Of a stretch of DNA of 64,000 bases, positions 54,693 to 64,000 are shown piece after piece; the first letter of the stretch is position 1; each line of letters begins with the position of its first letter. The notes beneath the pieces were generated by a model that saw only the letters and a program-made list of their open reading frames with translations, was not told where the DNA came from and ran no database searches. The translations under genes were made by a program, and so were the position numbers. This stretch comes from Tolypeutes matacus (taxonomy: Eukaryota > Chordata > Mammalia > Cingulata > Chlamyphoridae): positions 8,221,658-8,285,657 of the forward strand of contig JAKSZT010004976.1 in assembly GCA_026826555.1 (NCBI GenBank). Direction: 5' to 3'.

Positions 54693-54805
54693 TAGGTTTC
54701 TTCTTTTTTTTTATTTTTAGGAGGTACCAGGGATTGAACCCAGGACCTTGTACATGCAAAGCAGGCACTCAACCGCTGAGCTATACCTACTCCTCTAGGT
54801 TTCTT
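54693..54805 (-). mobile_element. DAS-type SINE, antisense, 10-bp target duplication
   Basis: TAGGTTTCTT at 54693-54702 and 54796-54805. Between them lie a T-tract, AGGAGGTACCAGGGATTGAA, and GCTGAGCTATACCTACTCC. Confidence 0.88.
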
Positions 54806-54842
54806 ATCACTTCTTCATAACAATTTGAAAGTTGATAATGAT

Positions 54843-55002
54843 TAGAGAGAATTCAGGGGACGGATGTGGCTCAAACGGTTGGGCGTCCGTCTCCCATATG
54901 GAGGGACCTGGGTTCGATCCCAGGGACCTCCCAATAAAAATAAATAAATAAAATAAAATGTTTAAAAAAAAAAAAAAAAAGAAATGATCTAGAGAGAATT
55001 CA
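54843..55002 (+). mobile_element. DAS-type SINE with 13-bp target duplication
   Basis: TAGAGAGAATTCA at 54843-54855 and 54990-55002. The element has GGGGACGGATGTGGCTCAAA, B box GGTTCGATCCC, AATAAATAAATAAAATAAAA and an A-tail. Confidence 0.92.
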
Positions 55003-55277
55003 CATGCTCTCAGTGTTTTGCAGAATTTTTTAGGAAGTTCATGGCCTTCACAGTCCAGATTGAAAGATTTATAAATCCTGGGACTGTCATTAGCCCATAT
55101 GGCAACTTTGTGCAAATAGACAAGGGTGCTCTTTCCTCAAGACATTTCACTCCATTTGTTGGAAATCAGTTCAATAAGTTAATTTCAATGGAAAGATTTT
55201 TTCTCCCATCTACCGAAAAATGGTCCTAATAAGTATATAAATATACGATATCTATTATGTGAACAGTGCCCCTTAAG

Positions 55278-55487
55278 ATGTGGTGCCCTGGGAGCGGATG
55301 TAGCTCAAGTGGTTGAGCACCTGCTTTCCATTTATGAGGTCCTGGGTTTAATCTCCAGTACCTCCTAAAAACAAAACAAATAAACAAACGAAAAAACCAA
55401 CTCTCATTGGGGAGCGGATGTAGATCAGTGGTTGAGCACCTGGGTTAATCCCTGCTACCTCCTAAAAAAATAAAATGTGATGCCCTG
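55278..55487 (+). mobile_element. Two sense DAS-type SINEs within one target duplication
   Basis: ATGTGGTGCCCTG (55278-55290) and ATGTGATGCCCTG (55475-55487) flank two SINEs. The first is 55291-55397 (GGAGCGGATGTAGCTCAAGT ... tail AACAAAACAAATAAACAAAC). The second is 55409-55474 (GGGGAGCGGATGTAGATCAG) and lacks about 24 bases between the A and B boxes. Confidence 0.85.
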
Positions 55488-55903
55488 TGCAGTGCACAAC
55501 CTGCACTACCTTATGTGGTGACCCTGGCAGGTGCCCAGGTCCAGATGCCAGAGAGTGCCTCAGGGAAAATATTGGTACTTGGTAGATGATGCTGGAAGGG
55601 TAATGAAGTCTATCCTTCATTGGATGGCAGAGCAGAGAGGCCTCCATCAGGACAGGGAACATCAGCTGATTTGTTGATTTTGAGACAGTTAATGGCCAAG
55701 GGAATGGGGCTGGCGTCATGGATCAGGCTGAGAGTTGCTGGGGAAGACAAAGGCAAGGAAAACAAGACAAGGGCTCAAAACTCCTTTTTCATTCAATATA
55801 ACAGTTTTCTATAAAAATTCTGATTAGAATTGTTTTCTGTAAGAAAAATAAAGGATTAATTCAATTATATTCTGATTTTTTATGTTTTCTGCCTCACTCC
55901 TAG
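55488..55903. other. Intron 12 3' end
   Basis: No named element. It ends with acceptor CCTCACTCCTAG. Confidence 0.45.
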
Positions 55904-56197
<294 letters not shown>

Positions 56198-56349
56198 TAA
56201 TTTTCTGTATAAAAATAGCTCTTCTTTAAGCTTTCATATTCTGATTTTAACCCATAACCCACTGTCTAGTTCATAAATCAGATAGCACAGATGGATTTCT
56301 TGTATTATGGTAGAAATGTTGTTAGTCTGCTGCCATTATTGCTGTCTGC

Positions 56350-56935
56350 CATTATCTCTCTCCTTTTTTTAAAGATTTATTTTATGTTTTTATTTCTCCC
56401 CACCCCCTCATTGTTTGCACTTGCTGTGTCTGTTCGTCTTCCTTGTTTCTTTAGAAGGCCCCAGGGAACCAAACCCAGGACCTCTGATGTGGGAGGAAAG
56501 TGCCTAATCGCTCGAGCCACCTCCTTTCCCTGCTTTGTTGTGTATCTCATTGTTTTTCTTCATGTGTCTCTTATTGCATCATCTTGTTGCATCAGCTTGC
56601 CACAACAGCCCATCTCTCAGCTTGCTGTCTTGCTCTTCTTCTTTAGGAAGCACTGGGAACCGAACTAGGGACCTCCCATGTGGTAGACAGGAGCCCAATC
56701 GCTTGAGCCACATCTGCTTCCCCCATTATCTCTTTTTTTTTTTTTTTTTTTAAGATTTTATTTATTTATTCATTTATCCCTCCCTTGCTGCTTGTGCTCG
56801 CTGGGTCAGCTAACCACGCCGTGCGGGCGGGCTTGCCTTCACCAGGAGGCCCGGGGAACCGAACCCGGGGCCTCCCATATGGTAAACGGGAGCCCTACTG
56901 ATTGAGCCACAGCTGCTTCCCCCCCATTATCTCTT
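56350..56935 (-). mobile_element. Dimeric SINE plus longer-type SINE stacked on one target site
   Basis: CATTATCTCT occurs three times: 56350-56359, 56724-56733 and 56925-56934. Between the first two is a dimeric tRNA SINE, antisense (56360-56723), with two heads (GGGAACCAAACCCAGGACCT; GGGAACCGAACTAGGGACCT). Between the last two is the longer-type SINE, antisense (56734-56924), with AACCGAACCCGGGGCCTCC. Confidence 0.9.
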
Positions 56936-57469
56936 AATGCATCATTATTTCTTCCCCCCATTTCCCAAAGGTAACAAGTGCCAAACTTGCACCAGAGCGG
57001 ATTCAGAAACCTGCTTTTCTATGGGTGGGTGTACTGGTTTGTGAATAAGCAGACAGGCATCACTAAGTGCCAAGAACAATTTAGTCCCAACCAGAACCAC
57101 TAGGGCTATTAGCTTGACCTGTTCAAGTCAGAATCAAGTACAGAGAGGTCCAAATGGCAACTCTGCTTTTAAAACCAAGGAGGCAAAATCCTGAAAGATG
57201 ATGATTTCATTACCATCATTGTATTTTACGGAGCAATTCTTGGGTCTCTTCCCCTTAAGTTACAGCAGACTCGGTGAACTGATAATTTGAAGGATTCCCC
57301 TCTCCCCCATTTATTTAAAGGATTAAGACTCCATTTGTAATTAAAAGATAGGCATTTTGATCTTGTTATGCTAGGAGATAATGGTTACTATGATTCCATA
57401 CATGGTTGAGTTAATAGCCAAGGAGACATGAACTGTTCTGTTGAGGAAGTGGGTTCATGCTGAAGGGAC
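56936..57469. other. Intron 13 stretch without a named element
   Basis: I looked here for the next DZANK1 exon and found none. No clear repeat. Confidence 0.4.
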
Positions 57470-57640
57470 CACGTGTTAAGGGTGTGGGCCTCGGAGTCTG
57501 ACCCAACCCCCTTGGGCAAGTCACATGATTTCCCTGATTAAAGGGGTAACCAATAACTATCTCAAGTGATTATTAGGAGAATTAAAAATGATAATATATG
57601 GCACAAAATAAGCACTTGAGAGAGTGGTGTGGCTGCTGTA
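57470..57640 (+). repeat. MIR SINE fragment
   Basis: 'GTGGGCCTCGGAGTCTGACC', 'TTGGGCAAGTCACATGATTT' and 'CTCAAGTGATTATTAGGAGA' followed by AAGCACTTGAGAGAG match MIR in sense. Confidence 0.65.
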
Positions 57641-57867
57641 AATAATAACAACAACAATAATAATATATGAAGCTATTTTTTTAAAAGGCTAGAAGCACAT
57701 CTCCTAAGACTGTCCATAGCTGCACTGCTGTTTCTCAGTTTGATGACAGGAGGAAAGTCATTTAACCATGCTGGGATCAGAACTCTTCAGGCTTAATTAT
57801 AATTGTTGGATTCTTCTTAGAGATAATATGATAAACAGCTAAATATAATAATAGAAATATATGAAAT

Positions 57868-58030
57868 CAATGCTTCCAAGACTTTAATGTGCACAAACTC
57901 ACCTGGAATCTCATTTAAATTCAGATTCTGGTTTAGCAGATCTGGGGTAGGATCTGAGATTCTGGATACTAACAAACTGCTGAGTGATGGTATTGACAAT
58001 GATCTGAGAGACACATTTTGAGAATCAGCT
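57868..58030 (-). mobile_element. MER5A-type hAT DNA transposon fossil, antisense
   Basis: 'CACCTGGAATCTCATTTAAA', 'TTCTGGTTTAGCAGATCTGG', 'GGTAGGATCTGAGATTCTGG' and the end 'CACATTTTGAGAATCAGCTG' match MER5A read backwards. Confidence 0.7.
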
Positions 58031-60531
58031 GTGGTGTTGCATATGTCAGCGGTTCATTCCTTTGTATTGTTCTTGTTTTTGTTTTTTTAACTTTATATTG
58101 TACATTTAATAGTTGAAAATATAATTAAAAACTAAAAAGAAAACATAGTTGAATAAAAGCATACATTTCTCAATTAAATGTATTGGATACATATAATTTT
58201 TTTTTAATCATACAATGTGTTACACAATATATTTGGTTCATAGTAACACAATCATACAGTATTTGTCCTTTTGTGTCTGGCTTACTTTGCTCAACATAAT
58301 GTCTTCCAGGTTCATCCATGTTGTCATATACTTTACGACTTTGTTTCTTCTTACAGCTGCATAATATTCCATTGTGTGAACAGACCACAGTTTGTTTATC
58401 CATTCACAGCTGTTGATGGACACCTGGGTTGTTTCCAACTTTTGGCTATCGTGAATAATGTCGCTGTGAACATCGGTGTGCAGATGTTTGTTCATGTCAT
58501 TGCTCTCAGTTCTTCTGGGTATATACCTAGTAGTGCTATTGCCAGGTCATGTGGCAAGTCTATATTCAACGTCTTTAGGAACTGACAAACAGACCTCCAC
58601 AGTGGCTGTACCATTCTGCATTCCCACCAACAGTGAAGAAGTGTTCCTATCTCTCTGCATCCTCTCCAACACTTGTAGTTCTCTGTTTTTTTAATAGTGG
58701 CCAATCTGATAGGTGTGAAATGATATCTCATTGTAGTTTTGATTTGCATTTTTCTAATCATTAGTAATGTTGAGGATTTCTTCATGTATTTTTTGGTCAT
58801 TTGTATTTATTCTTTGGACAAATATCTATTCAAGTTTTTACCCATTTTTTAATTGGGTCGTTTGTCTTTTTATTGCTGAGTTATAACATCTCTTTATATA
58901 TCATAGATATTAAATCCTTATCTGACATGTGATTTCCAAATATTTTCTCTCATTGAGTTGGCTGCCTTCTCATCCTTTTGACAAAGTCCTGGGTGGTGCA
59001 AAAGTGTTTAATTTTGAGAAGGTCCCATTTATCTATTTTTTCTTTTGTTGTGCATGCTTTGGGTGTAAGGTTCAAGAAACCACCACCTACCACAAGGTCT
59101 TGAAGATGCTTCTCTACATTTTCTTCTAGTATTTTATGGTCCTGGCTTTTGTATTTAGATCTTTGATCCATTTTGAGTTGATTCTTGTATATGGAGTGAG
59201 ATAGGGGTCCTCTTTCATTCTTTTGGTTATAGATATCCAGTTGTCCCAGCACCATTTGTTGAAGAGACTGTTTTGTCCATTAATATTAATTTGGTAGGTT
59301 TGTCAAAAACTAGTTGACTGTATAGGTGAGGGTTTATTTCTGGGTTCTCAATTCTATTCCACTGATCCATGTGTCTATCTTTATGCCAGTACCACGCTGT
59401 TTTGACTGCTGTAGCTTTGTAATGTTTCAAGGTCAAGCAGTGAAGTTCTTCCCACGTCGCTCTTCTTTTTTAGAATGCTTTTGGCTATTCGGGTGCACTT
59501 ACTCTTCCAAATGAATTTGGCAATTGCCTTCTCTAACCCTGTAAAGTAAGCTGTTGGGATTTTGATTGGTATTGCATTGAATCTATAAATCAGTTTGGGT
59601 AAGATGGACATCTTCATGATATTTTTTCTTCCAATCCATGAACATGGAATGTATTTCCATTTGTTTAGATCTTTTAAAATTTCTTTTAGTATTGTTTTGT
59701 AGTTTTCTGCATATAGGTCCTATACTTCTTTGGTTTAATCAATTCCTAGGTATTTGAGTCTTTTTGTTGCGGTTGAAAATGGAATTTCCCCCCCGATTTC
59801 CTCCTCAGCTTGTTCAGTACTAGTGTATAAAAACATGACTGATTTTTGCATATTGATCTTATATCCTGCCACTTTGCTGAACTCATTTATTAGCTCAAGT
59901 AGCTTTGTTGTGGATACTTCAGGATTTTCTAAGGACAGGATCATGTCATCAGCAAACAGTGAGAGTTTTACTTCCTCTTTTCCTATTTGGATGCCTTTAG
60001 TTTTGTTTTTTTTTTTTTTCTCTTGTCTAATTGCCCTAGCTAGAACTTCTAGTACAATGTTGAATAACAATGGTGACAGTGGGCATCCTTGTCTTGTTCC
60101 CGATCTTAGAGGGAAAGCTTTCAACCTTTCCCCCTTGAGTATGATGTTGGCTGTGGGTTTTTCATATATGCCTTTTATCATATTGTAGAATTTTCCTTCT
60201 ATTCCTATCTTTTGAAGTATTTTTTATCAAAAAAGGATGCTGGTTTTCTTGAATGCCTTTTCTGCATTGAGATTATCATGTGTTTTTTCCCTTCAATATG
60301 TTAATGTGGTTTATTATGTTGATTGATTTTCTTATGTTGCACCAGCCTTGTGTACTAGGAATAAATCCCACTTGGGCGTGATGTATAAGTCTTTTGATAT
60401 GCTGTTGGGTTTGATTTGCAAGTATTCTGTTGAGAATTTTTGCATCTATGTTCATTAATGAGATTGGTCTGTAATTTTCTTTTCTTGTAGAATCTTTATC
60501 TGGCTTTGGTATTAGGGTAATGTTGGCTTCA

Positions 60532-61032
<501 letters not shown>

Positions 61033-61672
61033 TAATTTTCCCTCCTCTTCAATTTTTTGGAAGAGTTTAAACAGGATTGGTATTAATTCTTTTTGAAATA
61101 CTTGGTAGAATTCACCTGTGAAGCCATCTGGTCCTGGACTTTTCTTTGCTGGGAGATTTTTGATGACGGATTCAATCTCCTTAAATGTGATTGGTTTGTT
61201 ATGTTCTTGTATTTCTTGTAGCGTCAATGTAGGTTGGTTGTGCATTTCTAGGAATTTGTCCATTTCATCTAGGTTGTCTAGTTAGTTGGAATATAGTTTT
61301 TCATAATATCCTCTTATGATTCTTTTTATTTCTGTGGGATCATTTGTAACTCCCCCCCTTTCATTTCTGACTGTATTTATTTGCATCTTCTCTCTTTTTC
61401 TCTTTGTTAGTCTAGCTAGGCGTTTGTCAATTTAATTAATCTTCTCAAAGAACCAGCTTTTGGTTTGTTGATTTTCTCTATTTTTTTGTTCTCAATTTCA
61501 TTTATTTCTGCTCTAATCTTTGTTATTTCTTTCCTTCTGCTTGCTATGGGATTGGTTTGCTGTTCTTTTTATAGATTCTGTAGTTGTTTAGTTAAATCTT
61601 GACTTTAGCTCTTCTTTTTTTACTATAGGCATTTAGGGCTATAAATTTCCCTCTCAAGACTGCCTTTGCTGT

Positions 61673-61803
61673 ATCCCATAAGTTTTCCTTTTTTTTTTTT
61701 TTTTTTTTACCGGGAGGTACCGGGGATCGAACCCCAGTCTCTCCATATGGTAGATGGACGCCGAACCTCTTGAGCCACATCCGTTTCCCATCCCATAAGT
61801 TTT
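61673..61803 (-). mobile_element. DAS-type SINE, antisense, nested in L1, 14-bp target duplication
   Basis: ATCCCATAAGTTTT at 61673-61686 and 61790-61803. The element has a T-tract, CCGGGAGGTACCGGGGATCG, and TTGAGCCACATCCGTTTCCC. Confidence 0.93.
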
Positions 61804-62343
61804 GAGAAGTTGTGTTCTTGTTTCATTTGTCTCAATATATTTACTGATTTCACTTGCAATTTCTTCTTTGATCCACTGATTATAAAGGAATGTGTTGTTC
61901 AGCCTCCACACATTTGCGAATTTACTTTTTTCCTGTCTATTACTGATTTCCAGTTTCATTCCATTATGATCTGAGAATGGGGTTTGTATAATTTCAGTCT
62001 TTTTATATTTATTGAGAGCTGCATTGTGCCCTAACATGTGGTCTATCCTGGAGAAAGAGCCATGGGCACTTGAGAAGAATGTATAACCTGCTGCGTTTGG
62101 ATGCAGTGTTCTGTATATGTCTGTTAGGTCTAACTTGTTTATCATATTGTTCAAGTTCTCTGTTTCCTTGTTGATCTTCTGTCTAGTTGTTCTAGCTAAT
62201 GATGTGAGAGGGGTGTTGAAGTCTCCGACGATTATTGTAGAAATGTCTATTTCTCCCTTCAGTTTTACCAGAGTTTGTCTCATGTATTTTGGGGCTTAGG
62301 TATTTATGACTGTTATATCTTCCAGGTGGATTGTCCCTTTGTA

Positions 62344-62374
<31 letters not shown>

Positions 62375-63549
62375 TTTAAATTCATTTGCATTTTTTGCAT
62401 ATCTTCTGTATCTCTTATAACTTATTTGCATTTAAAGTTTGTTTTGTGTGATATTAGTATAACTACCCCTGCTCTTTCATGGTTACTTTTTGTGTGGAGT
62501 ATCTTTTTCCAACCTTTCACTTTAAGCTGGTTTGTATCCCTGGGTCTAAGGTGAGTTTCTTGTAAGCAGCATATAGATGGCTGATGTTTTTTATCCATTC
62601 TGTCAGCCTGTATCTTTTGATTGGGGATTTTAATCCATTCACATTCAATGATATTACTGTAAATGCACTATTTACTTCCTCCATTTTATTCTTTGGTTTT
62701 CATATGTCAAATCTTATTTTTGTCTGTCTTTTTACTCTTTTGGTTATCCTTCCTGCGCTTCTTTCTTCTATACTCTCCTCCAAGCCTGTCTCTTCTGTCT
62801 TTTTCTTTCCGGTTCTAAGGCTCCTTTAATAGTTCCTGCAAAGGTGGATTGTTTTTCATAAACTCTCTTAGATTCTGTTTGTTTGTGAATATTTTATACT
62901 CACCTTCATATTTGAATGACAGTTTTCCTGGATAACGAATTCTTGGCTGGCAATTTTTCTCTTTCAGTATCCTAATTGTATCATACCACTCTCTTCTTGC
63001 TTACATGGTTCCGGAAGAGAAATCTGCGCTAAGTCTTACTGGACGTCCCTTGTAGGTGATGGTTTGTTTCTCCCTTGCTGATCTGAGAATTTTCTCTTTA
63101 TCTTTGACATTTGACATTTTGAATAGTAAGTGTCTTGGAGTAGGTCTATTTGGATTTATTCTGATTGGGGTGCAGTGTGCTTCCTGGGCATGTAAGTTAA
63201 TTTCTTTCGTGAAAGTTGGGAAATTTTCAGCCATTATTTCCTCAAATACTCTTTCTGACCCCTTTCCCTTCTCTTCTTCTGGAACTCCCATGACACGTAT
63301 GTTGTTGTGTTTTGTGTTGTCATTCAACTCTCTGAGCCCCTGCTCAATTTTTTGCATTCTTTTCTCTCTCTGTTCTTTTCTCTCTTCAATTTTAGCTGTT
63401 CTGCTTTTGGTATCACTTATTCTTTCTTCTATCATTTCAGTTCTGCCTCAAATGTTTTTTGATCTCACCTATTGTATCTTTCATTTCCATGAGCTCTGTA
63501 ACTTTTCTCTTCAGGATTTCAGATTCTTCTTTGTGCTTACTCAATGTCT

Positions 63550-63968
63550 TTTTTTTTTTTTTAAGATTATTTATTTACTTTTTATCCATTTTAGCCACAC
63601 ACACACACACACACACACACACCCTGTTTTTGCATCCATTCTTTGGGCAATTCTCTGTGTCTGTTTCCTGCCCTCTCCTTTCATCCTTTTCCTCCTGTCT
63701 TCCCCGGGATTTGATTCTGGGAATCTCATATGTGGGAGAGAGGCCACCTGCGCCACTTCAGTTCCTGTTTTTTTGGCGCGTTTCATTTTGGCTCTCCCCT
63801 GTGTCTCTCTCCTGTTACATCATCATCTTGCTGCATGGTTTGGTGGGGTCTGGCATGCCCACATGCTGTCTGTATTTTTCTTTATTTTACCGGGAGGTCC
63901 TGGGGATTGAACCCATATCCCTCCATATGGGAGATGGATGCCCAGCCATTTGAGCCACATCCACCTCC
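63550..63968 (-). mobile_element. Long dimeric tRNA-derived SINE, antisense, nested in L1 ORF1
   Basis: T-tract, a (CA)n run (63595-63622), the left tRNA-like complement (GATTTGATTCTGGGAATC ... CTGCGCCACTTC), the body 'TCTCTCCTGTTACATCATCA', and the right head complement (GGAGGTCCTGGGGATTGAAC ... TTTGAGCCACATCCACCTCC). It is the same family as 30108-30582. Confidence 0.82.
63595..63622. repeat. (CA)n microsatellite inside a long SINE
   Basis: About 14 CA units, located where the related SINE at 30108 has a C-run, i.e. in the A-rich/simple tail part of the element. Confidence 0.88.
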
Positions 63969-64000
63969 CTCATTTATCTCTTTAACCATATTGTCTTTCA

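Larger units (their letters stand above)
62770..64000 (-). pseudogene. LINE-1 ORF1 of the third copy, broken and partial
   Basis: The C-terminal end (TAG complement at 62772-62770) and a long open piece at 63001-63435 (MIEERISDTKSRTAKIEER; RVMGVPEEEKGKGSERVFEE; KDKEKILRSAREKQTITYKG) are visible. The coiled-coil part resumes after the SINE at 63969 and continues out of the window. Confidence 0.85.

Noticed and set aside
56936..57060. Possible DZANK1 exon 14 around the text with CAAGTGCCAAACTTGCACC
   Set aside because: The preceding AG and the frame do not join to exon 13 in phase 1, and the translation does not resemble the YWRRQ-type continuation expected.
63056..63910. 284-codon plus-strand frame
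   Set aside because: It runs through antisense L1 ORF1 into a SINE and a CA run; the product would be a chance hydrophobic string.

Overview
This is nuclear DNA of a placental mammal, read mostly through the 5' half of one gene. Spliced exons, MIR, L2 and MER5-type fossils, and three long LINE-1 copies show that. The tRNA-derived SINEs, with 5' heads reading GGGGAGCGGATGTAGCTCA or GGGGACGGATGTGGCTCA, match the DAS-type SINEs I know from armadillo. A xenarthran, probably an armadillo, is the best guess; this rests on recalled repeat families, not on a search.

Layout. Positions 1-346 hold the start of POLR3F (RNA polymerase III subunit RPC6/RPC39) on the minus strand: coding exon 1 and the beginning of intron 1. 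A CpG-rich block (about 150-1300) with a CCAAT box and GC boxes separates it from DZANK1 (double zinc ribbon and ankyrin repeat domains 1) on the plus strand, so the two genes are head to head. Twelve DZANK1 coding exons follow (2887-3003, 5488-5641, 11884-11998, 13391-13475, 14441-14565, 24497-24582, 31353-31470, 36612-36725, 47339-47431, 52763-52885, 53754-53918, 55904-56111). Their phases join into one open frame of 498 codons plus one base. It covers the N-terminal chitobiase-like/Fn3-like domain, a linker and five CxxC...CxxC zinc-ribbon units. The ankyrin part lies beyond the window. Every intron is GT-AG except intron 4, which has a GC donor.

The introns are packed with retroelements. 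A full-length but broken LINE-1 lies in sense in intron 6 (16583-22744, with 15-bp target-site duplications). A second near-full-length copy is antisense in intron 9 (39041-45190). A third is antisense in intron 13 (58078 to the window end). Much older L1 pieces fill introns 7, 8 and 10. About twenty tRNA-derived SINEs are present, many with clear target-site duplications; several are dimeric or piled on one target site. The third L1 carries an uninterrupted RPS15A retrocopy (60577-60969) with a poly-A tail and its own target-site duplication.

I see no operon, CRISPR array or other prokaryotic-style system. The observations most worth checking are the GC-AG intron, the intact RPS15A retrocopy, the opposed L1 copies flanking exons 7-9, the composite retroelement at 29809-30800, and an unidentified exon-like block at 8356-8539.
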